Shown here in pieces: positions 36,952 through 46,078 of a DNA stretch of 64,000 nt. Under the pieces are notes generated by a model. That model was not told the origin of the DNA. It ran no database searches and saw only the letters and a list, made by a program, of their open reading frames with translations. Position 1 is the first letter of the stretch. Each line of letters starts with the position of its first letter. The DNA is taken from assembly GCF_900115285.1 (NCBI RefSeq), contig NZ_FOYW01000001.1, positions 2,577,272 through 2,641,271 of the forward strand, in the 5' to 3' direction. This DNA is from Marinobacter daqiaonensis. Lineage in GTDB: Bacteria; Pseudomonadota; Gammaproteobacteria; Pseudomonadales; Oleiphilaceae. The translations under genes were made by a program, and so were the position numbers.

Positions 36952-37998
36952 TCATTTCCTGAGCAGCCTCACCTGCTCCACGTCATCGAAGTGCCGCAGG
37001 GTCAGTGTGCCAGGGGGCTGGTCGGCGCCAGGTCTGTCCCGTTCCAGTTGCTCGATCAGATCCGCCAGTCCGAGGTCGGTGGAAACCCCGGTGCAGGCGG
37101 AAAGGCCAAGGTGGGCGAGATTTGCAGGGTGCTCCCCGAAAAACCGGCGGATTCTTTCCGCCAGCAGCGAAAGCACCGTTGTGAGGGACTCCCGGTTGCC
37201 ATTGCCGATAATGAGAATGAACTGGCCCTGGCCCACGGTTCCTGCCGTGTCCCGGAAGTCCAGGACCCCAAGTATCAGATTTGCAAGTTCCCGCTGAACA
37301 TCATCGGGCGCCTGGGCATCGGCGCCAGCGGGCATCGTGAAACCCACGTCCACCCAGGCCAGGGATTGCTGACCTCCACTGAGATGGATGCGATGCCGGG
37401 CCTCTTCCAGCAGCCGGATGATGCCATCCCAGTTCCACAGGCCGGTTACATCATCCAGCAGCAACGGCCGGTCGGAGAGATCCATCGGATTTCCGGAGTG
37501 GGCGTTCAGAGCGCTTTCAAAGAGCAGTTCCCTTTCCACCAGGGCAGCCAGATCGCTGAGAACGGACAGGTCCATTTCTCCGGCGCCATGGGGCTCGATA
37601 TCAAGAATGCAGAGCGTGCCGATGTGGGCCTGGTCGTGACCCCTCAGGGGGATCCCGGCATAGAACCGAAGTCCCGGGTTCGTTACAACCAGGGGATTGT
37701 TTTCGAATCGCGGATCGAGCCGGGCGTCCTCCACCACCATCATGGCATCCTCCAGAATGGCATGACCACAGAAGGAGATGGCCCGTGGAACGCTGCGTTC
37801 GCTCAAACCGATCGCCGCCTTGCACCATTGCCGGTCTTCCTCGATCAGGGAAATGGCCGCTATGGGAACAGTGAAGAACTTCTGCGCGAGCCGTGTGATC
37901 CGCTGAAACCGTTCCTCAAAAGGCGTGTCCATGAGCCCGGTACTGCGAAGGGCTTCCAGTCGGCGGGATTCGTTATGGGATTGTGGTGGCTCTTGCAT
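36952..37998 (-). CDS. GAF protein with degenerate GGDEF domain
   Basis: A 348-residue protein with an N-terminal GAF domain (about 25-165: RRLEALRSTGLMDTPFEERF, SFCGHAILEDAMMVVEDARL, RFYAGIPLRGHDQAHIGTLC) and a C-terminal region with the layout of a GGDEF domain. DDVTGLWNWDGIIRLLEEA takes the place of the DxLTGLxNR opening, but the catalytic loop reads GTVGQGQFILIIG, with GQGQF where GGDEF should be. Cyclase activity is therefore unlikely; a binding or regulatory role is inferred. The GAF domain is clearly related to that of the kinase at 40652-43084. Confidence 0.85.
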   Translation of the reverse strand: MQEPPQSHNESRRLEALRSTGLMDTPFEERFQRITRLAQKFFTVPIAAISLIEEDRQWCKAAIGLSERSVPRAISFCGHAILEDAMMVVEDARLDPRFENNPLVVTNPGLRFYAGIPLRGHDQAHIGTLCILDIEPHGAGEMDLSVLSDLAALVERELLFESALNAHSGNPMDLSDRPLLLDDVTGLWNWDGIIRLLEEARHRIHLSGGQQSLAWVDVGFTMPAGADAQAPDDVQRELANLILGVLDFRDTAGTVGQGQFILIIGNGNRESLTTVLSLLAERIRRFFGEHPANLAHLGLSACTGVSTDLGLADLIEQLERDRPGADQPPGTLTLRHFDDVEQVRLLRK

Positions 37999-38262
37999 AA
38001 CTGGCCTTTGTCGTGGCGTCGCGGGACAGTAGGGAATGGTGTTACCGTAACATGAAATACTGGCGGGCCTGGCCCACGGACCAATGAGCTCCCCCCCCGG
38101 CTTTCAATATAGCTGATATAATCATGTTTCGTTCAGGCGAGTTATTGCCTAAGGTTAGGAAAGGGGTCCGGGAAGGACGCGCCTGATACAGAAGGGTGGT
38201 CTTCAGGGGCCGCTCGTTTGTGAGAAAACAGGAACCTGAAACAGGAACAGGAGGACGTTCAG

Positions 38263-38694
38263 ATGATGCGCTCACTCAAGGCTTCGGACATCATGTTGAA
38301 TCATATTGAACCGCTACGCCTGGGTACGCCCCTGCCGGCGGTGGTCAAGCACCTGCTGATAAACCATGTCACGGGTCTTCCCGTGGTGGACGGTAACCGC
38401 AAGGTGGTCGGCTTTGTCTCGGAGCAGGACTGTATACATGCTCTGCTGGTGAGCAATTACCATGGCGAGGGTGAGCCATCGGTGGACGATGTGATGATCA
38501 GCAAACCGGTTACCATCAGCCCGGAAATGTCCGTTGTCGACCTGGCCCAGAACCTTGGTCATGGCAAGCCGAAGGTGTATCCGGTCGAGGACCACGGGCG
38601 CCTGGTGGGCATCGTGACCCGTACCGCTATCCTGGCCGAGCTCGCCCGCCTGGGTGCCGGCGTGGACGTGGGGCGGTTCGCCGAGGCACAGTGA
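38263..38694 (+). CDS. two-CBS-domain protein
   Basis: A 143-residue protein made of two CBS repeats: ASDIMLNHIEPLRLGTPLPA to VVGFVSEQDCIHALLV, and VDDVMISKPVTISPEMSVVD to LVGIVTRTAILAELA. CBS pairs bind adenine nucleotides and regulate partners. GGAGGA lies seven bases before the ATG. It precedes fghA by 40 bases and may share its transcript; no functional link is evident. Confidence 0.9.
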   Translation: MMRSLKASDIMLNHIEPLRLGTPLPAVVKHLLINHVTGLPVVDGNRKVVGFVSEQDCIHALLVSNYHGEGEPSVDDVMISKPVTISPEMSVVDLAQNLGHGKPKVYPVEDHGRLVGIVTRTAILAELARLGAGVDVGRFAEAQ

Positions 38695-38734
38695 CCTCCC
38701 GGGATTTCCGACAATGACCTACCGGAGGTGAGGT

Positions 38735-39580
38735 ATGGAACAGCTGGCAACGAACATGTGTTTTGGCGGGGAGCATCGTCGCTATCGCCACCGGTCCGAT
38801 GTTCTTTACTGCGACATGGAATTCGCCGTGTTCCTGCCGCCGGTCGCGCTGGGCAGCGGCGCCCGGCAGGTGCCGGTACTTTACTGGTTGTCCGGCCTGA
38901 CCTGCACTGACCAGAATTTCATGCAGAAGGCCGGTGCCCAGAAGCTTGCGGCGGAACTGGGCATGGCCATCGTGTGCCCGGATACGAGCCCCCGGGGACT
39001 GGATCTGCCGGGCGAGGACGACAGTTACGATTTTGGCTCCGGCGCCGGTTTCTACCTCAATGCCACCCGGGAGCCCTGGTCGCGCCATTACCGCATGTAC
39101 GACTATGTCGTGACTGAACTGCCCTCCCTGCTGGAGCGGGAGCTGCCGGTGACCGATCAGAGGGGCGTCAGCGGCCACTCCATGGGTGGGCATGGTGCGC
39201 TGATCTGCGCCCTGAAAAACCCGGGTCGCTACCGCTCGGTTTCCGCCTTTGCACCCATCGCCAACCCGTCGGAGTGTCCCTGGGGCCAGAAAGCCTTCAG
39301 CGGATATCTGGGTGGCGACAGGGAGCAGTGGGCTGAATGGGACGCAACGCTGCTGATTCCGGGGGCGAAAGAGCGCCTGCCCCTGCTGGTGGACCAGGGC
39401 ACCTCGGACCAGTTCCTGGAGGAGCAGCTGGCGCCTGACGCGCTCGCGGACGCCTGTGAGAAAGCCCATCACCCCATCGAACTGCGCATGCACAGAGGCT
39501 ACGATCACAGCTACTTCTTCATTGCCTCATTCATTGACGACCACCTCAGGCACCATGGCCGCGCCCTCGGACTGGTGTGA
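38735..39580 (+). CDS. fghA: S-formylglutathione hydrolase
   Basis: A 281-residue alpha/beta hydrolase of esterase D type that releases formate from S-formylglutathione in glutathione-dependent formaldehyde detoxification. The catalytic serine is in GVSGHSMGGHGALICAL, the aspartate in LVDQGTSDQFLEEQL and the histidine in GYDHSYFFIASF; the oxyanion-side YWLSGLTCTDQNFMQKAGAQ is also diagnostic. The usual partner, glutathione-dependent formaldehyde dehydrogenase, is not in the window. Confidence 0.95.
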   Translation: MEQLATNMCFGGEHRRYRHRSDVLYCDMEFAVFLPPVALGSGARQVPVLYWLSGLTCTDQNFMQKAGAQKLAAELGMAIVCPDTSPRGLDLPGEDDSYDFGSGAGFYLNATREPWSRHYRMYDYVVTELPSLLERELPVTDQRGVSGHSMGGHGALICALKNPGRYRSVSAFAPIANPSECPWGQKAFSGYLGGDREQWAEWDATLLIPGAKERLPLLVDQGTSDQFLEEQLAPDALADACEKAHHPIELRMHRGYDHSYFFIASFIDDHLRHHGRALGLV

Positions 39581-39637
39581 GCCGGCGCCCGGGGCAGCTG
39601 TGTCAGGGCACATCAGCGGGCGCCGCGACTCTACCGC

Positions 39638-40603
39638 TCAGGGATTGACGGCAAGTAACAGTTTGCCCGTGCTTTCATTGCTTTCCAGGTAGGCCATGGC
39701 CTCGTCCGCCTCTGTGATGGGCCAGGTACGGTCAATGATGGGCTTTATGTCGCCACTGGCGAGTTTCGGCCATACATGCTCGTAGAGCGCGTCCATCACC
39801 TCGCCTTTGAGTTCGACCGGCTGGGCCCGCAGGGTGGAACCGATCAGCCGTTGACGCTTCATCAGCATCAGTCCGGTGTTGATCTGGGAATCGGTACCGG
39901 CCATCCGGCCGATCAGGATGATGCGGCCTTCCACGTTCAGGCACTTCTGGTCCTCCGCGATATAATCGCCGCCCACGGGGTCCAAAACCATGTCGGCACC
40001 GCCCCAGTCTTTCACCGCCTGGGCAAATGACCCCTGGTGTCGATTCCAGGTTCCATCCGCGCCCAGCTCCCTGCAAAACGCCAGCTTGTCATCGCTCCCG
40101 GCGGTGGCGAACACGGGGTTGCCCATGGCCTTGGCCAACTGGATGGCTGCGGTTCCCACTCCGCTGGCCGCGGCGTGGAGCAGGACACGTTCACCCGGCC
40201 TGATGCCCGCCACCATGTAAAGGTTCATCCAGGCGGTGGCAAAAACCTCAGGCAGGGCGGCGGCCTGCTCCAGGGTCAGCCCGTCGGGTACCGGCAGTAC
40301 CTGGGCCGAGGGTACGTTGACCCGGGAGGCGTAGCCACCGCCGGTCAAAAGCGCACAGACCTCGGTCCCGGGTTCGAGGTGGGAGACATTTTCGCCCACG
40401 GCCGCCACGCGGCCACTTACCTCCAGGCCAAGAATGGGGGATGCTCCCGGAGGCGGCGGATACGCCCCCTTGCGCTGCACCAGGTCGGCCCGGTTCATTC
40501 CAGCCCAGGTCACATCAATAGCGACTTCGTCCGGACCGGGCTCTGGCAGGTCCGGGTGTTCTTCCCAGATCAGGGACTGGTCCGTTACCGTGATTGCTTT
40601 CAT
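39638..40603 (-). CDS. NAD(P)H:quinone oxidoreductase, PIG3-like
   Basis: A 321-residue medium-chain dehydrogenase/reductase without zinc ligands. The N-terminal block NRADLVQRKGAYPPPPGASP, the cofactor-site region LLHAAASGVGTAAIQLAKAM and VLDPVGGDYIAEDQKCL match the quinone oxidoreductase/PIG3 branch. It probably reduces quinones with NADPH; the substrate is inferred. AGGAGC precedes the ATG. Convergent with fghA. Confidence 0.9.
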   Translation of the reverse strand: MKAITVTDQSLIWEEHPDLPEPGPDEVAIDVTWAGMNRADLVQRKGAYPPPPGASPILGLEVSGRVAAVGENVSHLEPGTEVCALLTGGGYASRVNVPSAQVLPVPDGLTLEQAAALPEVFATAWMNLYMVAGIRPGERVLLHAAASGVGTAAIQLAKAMGNPVFATAGSDDKLAFCRELGADGTWNRHQGSFAQAVKDWGGADMVLDPVGGDYIAEDQKCLNVEGRIILIGRMAGTDSQINTGLMLMKRQRLIGSTLRAQPVELKGEVMDALYEHVWPKLASGDIKPIIDRTWPITEADEAMAYLESNESTGKLLLAVNP

Positions 40604-40651
40604 GACTGCTCCTGTTTGAAAGAAATGCCTGTTTGAAGGAGAGGACCTCCT

Positions 40652-43084
40652 TCAGAGGCCATCAGTATTATCTGATTTCGTTGATTTTGGCACCGAGTCC
40701 CGGGACAGGTTGCTGAGCAGCGACCGCAGGGAATCCCGGGTGATGGGTTTCTCCAGGTGGGCATCAAACCCACTGTGGAGGCTGCGCTGACGCTGCTCAC
40801 TGCCGGAGTGGGCCGTACAGGCGATCATCCGGGGTTGCCTGCGGTTTGCTTCACTGAGTCGCTGGCGGGCCTCCCGCAGAAACTGGTAACCATCCATCTG
40901 CGGCATCTGGATGTCCACAAACACCAGGTCCGGTGACAGATTCTCCAGCATCACAAGCCCCCGGCGGGCGGAACCTGCCGTGTAGACCTTACTGGTACCG
41001 AGATGGCCAAGCATGGCTTCCAGAATATCCCTGTTAACGACGTTGTCATCGATAACCAGAGCTTCCCGGGGTGGTTTCCAGGAGCCCCTGTCGGAGGCGT
41101 CGTCCGCCGGGATCATCTCCGGTCCGGCGAGGGCCAGGGTAAGACGGGTGTGGAAACGGGCTCCCTGGCCGGGCCTGCTGTCCAGACACAGGTCCGCGTC
41201 CATCAGGTGAAGGAGCTGGCGGCTGATAGCAAGACCCAGGCCTGAGCCGCCATAGGCCCGCGTGGCGGAATTATCCAGCTGTTCAAAGTGGTTGAAGATA
41301 CGTCTCTGATCCGCCTCGGGAATACCCGGTCCTGTGTCCGCCACGGCAAGTTCCACGGTATGGAAGCGGTCGTTCGCCGCGGTGACCAGCGCCTCGATCC
41401 GGATCTCTCCATTCTCGGTGAATTTCACCGCATTGCCCACCAGGTTCATCACCACCTGCTTGATGCGGGTCGGGTCCCCTATCAGCCAGACGTCCGCCAG
41501 GCCCCGGATATCGAGCCTGAGCTCGGTGCCTGCTTCTCCAGCCCTGGCCCTGAAGAGTTCCGCCACTTCCTGCAACTGGCTGTCCAGCTTCATCGGCATG
41601 AGGTCGAGGCCCATTCGCCCGCTTTCGATGTGGGACAGGTCCAGAATGTCATTCAGCAATCTCAGTAAATGCCGTGATGACTGGTTCAGGGTCCGCAGTA
41701 GCGGCTGGAGGTCGTCGGGTGCCTTTTCATGCATCAGCTCAGCCACGCCGAGGATGCCGTTCAGAGGGGTGCGCAACTCGTGACTGATGTTGGCGAGGAA
41801 CTCGCTCTTGGCGCGGCTGGCGCGCTCGGCGGTGTCCCGTGCCTGGCGGAGAGCTATTTCCTGCTCCTTGCGGCGGGTAATGTTGGTCTGGGAAGCGATG
41901 AAATGGGTGATGTTGCCATGCTGGTCATGGATCGGTTCCACTGAGACGTCCACCCAGTAAGGGGTGCCGTCGCGGCTGTAGTTAAGAATCTCCTGACGTA
42001 CCGGCTGGCCTTTGTCAATGTGCTCCCGCAGGCGCCGGCGCGCCTCCGGAGAGGTGTCCGGACCCTGGAGGATCTCCCCCGGGCGTCTGCCGGCGACCTC
42101 CCCCAGGCTATAGCCGGTCAGCTTCTCGAAGCTGCGGTTGACCCAGGTAATGCCCTCGTCGGGGCCGGTGATCACGATGAGGTTCTGACTCTGGAGGGCT
42201 GCACGGTTAAACAGCCGGAGATTGGAGCGGACCTCCTGGACCTCACAGCGGGATGCCCGGAGGGCGGACTGGTCGTGAATGACCACCAGCAGGTTCTGAC
42301 GGCCGTCCTCCCGGGAGTTGATCAGGCGTATCCAGCTGGTGACGTTGTCGCCGGGCCCGAAATGGACTGGGGTTTCGAGGGTCTGCTCCGTCTCCGTATC
42401 ACTCAGCAGATCCTGAGTGGAGAGCTCCGGGAACATCTGTTCGAAGGCGTCCGTGGCGGAGCCCGGTAAATCTCCAAGGCGCCGGTCCAGGGCATGGTTG
42501 GCGTACAGAACCTGGTTCCTGCGGAGGTCCAGCAGCATCAAATAGAGGTCACTGGTATCGAGAATGCTGCCTATATGGCGATTCAGGATACCTTGCACCC
42601 GGCGCTCCAGGCGCTCGGTCACCTGTGCCGCCAGCAGCTGGAGGGCTTCAGTCTGTTCGTCATCAAGGACGCCGGGACAGGGATCGAAGACGCACAGGGT
42701 GCCGATGGTCAGGCCATCACTGGTGATCAGCGGGGCGCCGGCGTAGAAGCGGATCATGGGGCCACCGGCAACCAGAGGGTTGTCCAGGAAACGGGGGTCC
42801 TGGTGGGTATCCTCCACCACGAATACCCGGGTCTGGAGGATCGTGTGGCCGCAGAAGGACATTTCCCGCTCCGTTTCCGTCACATCCAGGTCGCCCTGGC
42901 GGGACTTGAACCATTGCCGCTCCCGGTCCACCAGGGTGACAGTGGCAAAGCGGGTCTTGCAGATCATCGCCGCCAGTCGGGTAATGTCATCGTATAAACG
43001 CTCAGAGGGGGTGTCCAGCACGTCCATCTGATACAGTCGCTCGAGGCGGCGTTCCTCGTTTTCTGGAATAGCGGGGGCCTGCAT
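40652..43084 (-). CDS. hybrid sensor histidine kinase (GAF-PAS-HisKA-HATPase-receiver)
   Basis: An 810-residue cytoplasmic kinase. In order it has a GAF domain (about 20-165, LYDDITRLAAMICKTRFATV), a weaker PAS-like region, a clear PAS (about 310-420, ITWVNRSFEKLTGYSLGEVA), HisKA with the phospho-histidine in ANISHELRTPLNGILGVAEL, HATPase (NLVGNAVKFTENG, DTGPGIPEADQR, GSGLGLAISRQL) and a C-terminal receiver with Asp in LVFVDIQMPQMDG and Lys in LEKPITRDSL. ATG 43084 with GGAG upstream is preferred. Divergent from the phytochrome gene; no membrane segments. Signal unknown. Confidence 0.93.
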   Translation of the reverse strand: MQAPAIPENEERRLERLYQMDVLDTPSERLYDDITRLAAMICKTRFATVTLVDRERQWFKSRQGDLDVTETEREMSFCGHTILQTRVFVVEDTHQDPRFLDNPLVAGGPMIRFYAGAPLITSDGLTIGTLCVFDPCPGVLDDEQTEALQLLAAQVTERLERRVQGILNRHIGSILDTSDLYLMLLDLRRNQVLYANHALDRRLGDLPGSATDAFEQMFPELSTQDLLSDTETEQTLETPVHFGPGDNVTSWIRLINSREDGRQNLLVVIHDQSALRASRCEVQEVRSNLRLFNRAALQSQNLIVITGPDEGITWVNRSFEKLTGYSLGEVAGRRPGEILQGPDTSPEARRRLREHIDKGQPVRQEILNYSRDGTPYWVDVSVEPIHDQHGNITHFIASQTNITRRKEQEIALRQARDTAERASRAKSEFLANISHELRTPLNGILGVAELMHEKAPDDLQPLLRTLNQSSRHLLRLLNDILDLSHIESGRMGLDLMPMKLDSQLQEVAELFRARAGEAGTELRLDIRGLADVWLIGDPTRIKQVVMNLVGNAVKFTENGEIRIEALVTAANDRFHTVELAVADTGPGIPEADQRRIFNHFEQLDNSATRAYGGSGLGLAISRQLLHLMDADLCLDSRPGQGARFHTRLTLALAGPEMIPADDASDRGSWKPPREALVIDDNVVNRDILEAMLGHLGTSKVYTAGSARRGLVMLENLSPDLVFVDIQMPQMDGYQFLREARQRLSEANRRQPRMIACTAHSGSEQRQRSLHSGFDAHLEKPITRDSLRSLLSNLSRDSVPKSTKSDNTDGL

Positions 43085-43161
43085 GGTCTCTCCGGGAACG
43101 GCGACAGAGCCAGGGACCTCACCACCGCTCTGACCCGGATGGGCCAGTGCCGGCAGGGGCG

Positions 43162-43190
43162 AGGCTCTTGATCTATATAACAAAGAGCCT
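43162..43190. promoter_or_regulatory. 8-base palindrome over a possible promoter between divergent kinase genes
   Basis: AGGCTCTT (43162-43169) and AAGAGCCT (43183-43190) flank an AT-rich 13-base spacer containing TATATAA. The placement between divergent genes fits a repressor or activator site; no known regulator is recognised. Confidence 0.35.
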
Positions 43191-43273
43191 AGCACGTTTT
43201 CCGGGCCGGCCAGGTTCTACGGACCTTCCTTTTTACACCAGATTACGGTCATCACAGGCAGGGCATATTCCCC

Positions 43274-45487
43274 ATGAGCGAGCGGTTCTCCGATCAGTTC
43301 GATTTCACCAGGTGCGAGGAAGAGCCTATCAGAACCCCGGGCTCAATCCAGGCTTTCGGTGCCGTGCGGGTGCTGGCGGTGGGCCTGGACAGGGTCCTGG
43401 CGGAGAGTGCCGATGCCAGCCAATGGTTTTCGCGGCTGCCAGAGGCTGGCGAGATGGGGTTGCCGGCGTCCTTTGCCGGGGCACTGGAAAAGGCCATCGC
43501 TCGTGACAGCGACTGGCCGGTGCGGGAAACCCTGCGGGTGGGGGCGCAGCGATGGCACCTCACCGGCCATTATCTTCCCGAAGCCGCCATCCTGGTGGAA
43601 GTGGAGCCGGGTAACACCGGTCCGGACACGGTGGGGACAGCAGTCAGCGATCTGGAGGCACTGATTGGCCGGGTCAAGGCGGCCAGGTCGGTGGATGAGC
43701 TGATGACCACAGCGGCGGAGGCAATACGGGGTATCACCGGATTCGACCGGGTCATGGTCTATCGCTTTGCCGAGGACTGGCACGGCGAGGTTGTGGCGGA
43801 AAGCCGGGCGGATCACATGGCCTCGTATCTCGGGCTTCATTTCCCGGCCTCGGACATACCCCCTCAGGCCCGGGCACTGTACGTGGAAAACCAGATCCGT
43901 CTGATCGCGAGTGTCGACGCTCCCGTGATTCCGGTGTATTGGACAGTGAGTAACCGGGCACCGGCGGAACTGGACCTGAGCCAGTGCAGTCTGCGCGCCG
44001 TATCCCCCATTCATCTGCAGTACCTGCGCAACATGGGCGTCCAGGCCTCGATGTCCATTTCCCTCATGCGGGACGGTCAGCTCTGGGGCATGGTGGCCTG
44101 CCACCATGCGACCCCCCGCCACGTCACCCTGGATGCCCGCATGGGGGCCAAGCTGGTAGGCGATGTGCTGTCCATGTGCCTGCGCCTGGTCGAGGACGCC
44201 GATACCATGCGGGCCCGCCTGCAGCACAGCTTCCATCAGCGGGAGGTTACGGACCGCTTCGTTCACAGCGACGAGCTCGTACCGGCGCTGAGGGACTCCG
44301 GCGAGGACCTTCGGCGACTGTTTCGCGCCAGCGGCCTGTTGATCGCAGAGGGGGAGCGGACCTGGCTTTACGGCACATGCCCGAATGAGCGTTGCGCCAG
44401 GTTGCTGGCCAACCACGTCGGGGAGCGGATGAAAGCCAATGGCCTGGGACTCTACCAGCGCAATGGCTGGTCGACGCCGCTGTTCGATCATCAGGAACTC
44501 ACCGCGGCCGGGGTGCTCGCCCTTGCCCCGACCGCGGACTACAGGGTTCTGGTACTCTGGTTGCGGGCCCACGAGCCCGAAGAAGTGGCCTGGGCGGGGG
44601 CTCCGGAAAAGGCGCCGGAAGACCCCCTCAATCCCCGTCATTCTTTCAGCCAGTGGCGTGAGCAGCGCCGGGGTCTGGCCCGCCCCTGGCAACCCTGGGA
44701 AATGGAGGCGGCGGATGAGCTCCTGTCCGACCTGCGCCAGCTCAGTCTTCGCCAGATGGAGAGGCTGCAGCGGCTGTCGGAAAACCTCGAGCGTTCAAAC
44801 CGGGATCTGGAGGATTTTGCCTTTATCGCTTCCCACGATCTTCAGGAACCCCTGCGCAAGATCGAGGCGTTTTCCACCATGATCCAGGAGGAAGCGCGGG
44901 AGGGGCAGCTTGAGGGGCTGGACGACTACCTGGACCGTATCAGCTCCAGCTCCCGCCGCCTGCGGGCCCTGGTCGGTGATCTGCTGACATACTCCCGGGT
45001 GGGTCGGCTGGATTACAGCTATTCGCGGTGCGACTGGCGAAAGGTCATCGACAGGGTGCTGGAGTTGCTGGACGGTGAGATTGCTCAGGCGGGCGCGGAG
45101 ATCTCCCTGGAAGGAGACTTTCCGGTAACGTACAGTGCCCCGGTCCTGGTGCGGATGATCTTCCAGAATCTGATCTCCAATGCCATCAAGTACCGGGCGA
45201 GTGGGCGACCTCCCCGGATCGAGATACGTTCCCGGAGAGTGGCCGATGGCTGGCAGGTGACCGTGAACGACAATGGCATCGGCTTTTCCCAGGATAAGGC
45301 GGACGCCATTTTCAGGCCTTTCCTGCGACTCCACAGCAAGTCCCGGTACCCGGGCTCCGGTATCGGTCTGGCCATCGTTCGCAAGGCGGCCAGCCGTATC
45401 GACACCCAGGTGGACGCCACATCCGAACCGGGAAAGGGTAGTTGTTTCCGGTTGCAGGTGAGAGCGCCGGGAGATAGCGAAGAATAG
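43274..45487 (+). CDS. bphP: bacteriophytochrome histidine kinase
   Basis: A 737-residue red/far-red photoreceptor. The N-terminal PAS domain carries the biliverdin-binding Cys14 in DFTRCEEEPIRTPGSIQAFG. The GAF domain has VMVYRFAEDWHGEVVAESRA, the conserved PASDIP and LRAVSPIHLQYLRNMGV; PHY follows (about 330-500). The output is a HisKA/HATPase pair with the phospho-histidine in FAFIASHDLQEPLRKIEAF, an N-box NLISNAIKYRASG and GSGIGLAIVRKA. The chromophore should come from the heme oxygenase encoded convergently 30 bases away. An Rcp1-like receiver is encoded at 54748-55197 but next to a different kinase. Confidence 0.95.
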   Translation: MSERFSDQFDFTRCEEEPIRTPGSIQAFGAVRVLAVGLDRVLAESADASQWFSRLPEAGEMGLPASFAGALEKAIARDSDWPVRETLRVGAQRWHLTGHYLPEAAILVEVEPGNTGPDTVGTAVSDLEALIGRVKAARSVDELMTTAAEAIRGITGFDRVMVYRFAEDWHGEVVAESRADHMASYLGLHFPASDIPPQARALYVENQIRLIASVDAPVIPVYWTVSNRAPAELDLSQCSLRAVSPIHLQYLRNMGVQASMSISLMRDGQLWGMVACHHATPRHVTLDARMGAKLVGDVLSMCLRLVEDADTMRARLQHSFHQREVTDRFVHSDELVPALRDSGEDLRRLFRASGLLIAEGERTWLYGTCPNERCARLLANHVGERMKANGLGLYQRNGWSTPLFDHQELTAAGVLALAPTADYRVLVLWLRAHEPEEVAWAGAPEKAPEDPLNPRHSFSQWREQRRGLARPWQPWEMEAADELLSDLRQLSLRQMERLQRLSENLERSNRDLEDFAFIASHDLQEPLRKIEAFSTMIQEEAREGQLEGLDDYLDRISSSSRRLRALVGDLLTYSRVGRLDYSYSRCDWRKVIDRVLELLDGEIAQAGAEISLEGDFPVTYSAPVLVRMIFQNLISNAIKYRASGRPPRIEIRSRRVADGWQVTVNDNGIGFSQDKADAIFRPFLRLHSKSRYPGSGIGLAIVRKAASRIDTQVDATSEPGKGSCFRLQVRAPGDSEE

Positions 45488-45517
45488 CGAAGAGTAGTCG
45501 CGGCAGGCCCCTGGCGA

Positions 45518-46078
45518 TCAGGAGTCGTGCCCCAAGCTGTCGCTCTCCAGTCCGGTGAGCAGATACCGGAAAGCGAACCGGGCCCCCCGGCTCGCCGACG
45601 GGGCCATGGCTGGCGGCAGCGACCGCAGTTGCTGGCAGAACGCTGGCCAGTTGTCCTCGCGGCAACGGAAGAATGCCAGTGGCAGGCCGGCATCGGATGC
45701 GGCAAGCCTGCGCTCAAGAAACGCGCTGCCCAGCTGGGCTCCCTTGACGGTGTACAGGACCCCCACCGCTTCCTCCGGGGACCAGGCGGGGATTGGTGCG
45801 GGGTCCACCGGTGGAGTGGCGCCCAGATCCTCCAGGTCGGCCATCAGGGCGTCTCGGCGGGGCAGCAGCCAGGGTTGCCACGGACTGCCGGCCAGCGAAT
45901 GCTCCAGCGCTTCCTCCAGCGGGCACCAGCCCCGGGCCAGGCCCGTCATGGCGATACGGTACTCGTCCCGGGAGGGATCGGCCGTGAGGGTGGCGAGCAG
46001 GCGGTGCTGATCCAGTTTCCGGTGGTCGGCCCCGGTATCCGCACGCAGGCGGCTGAGCAGATCCGGGGTGGTGATATC
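45518..46078 (-). CDS. bphO: heme oxygenase (BphO type) with no standard start codon
   Basis: The frame encodes a heme-oxygenase-like protein of about 187 residues. LLSRLRADTGADHRKLD is the first helix with the likely heme-ligand His, VLYTVKGAQLGSAFLERRL matches the distal helix, and the C-terminal part fits too. It would oxidise heme to biliverdin, the phytochrome chromophore. The first ATG (45949) would remove the heme-ligand helix, and no ATG, GTG or TTG occurs upstream in frame. The frame is +1 to the preceding pseudo-receiver gene and joins it exactly at CCC-TGA (46082-46077). Options are a +1 frameshift fusion, an ATC start at 46087 (GGAG seven bases upstream), CTG 46060, or sequence error. 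The start given is the first codon after a +1 shift. Confidence 0.72.
   Translation of the reverse strand, partial: DITTPDLLSRLRADTGADHRKLDQHRLLATLTADPSRDEYRIAMTGLARGWCPLEEALEHSLAGSPWQPWLLPRRDALMADLEDLGATPPVDPAPIPAWSPEEAVGVLYTVKGAQLGSAFLERRLAASDAGLPLAFFRCREDNWPAFCQQLRSLPPAMAPSASRGARFAFRYLLTGLESDSLGHDS

Noticed and set aside
45518..45949. Heme oxygenase starting at ATG 45949
   Set aside because: This start would delete the first helix with the heme-ligand His, although the upstream frame still encodes that helix.
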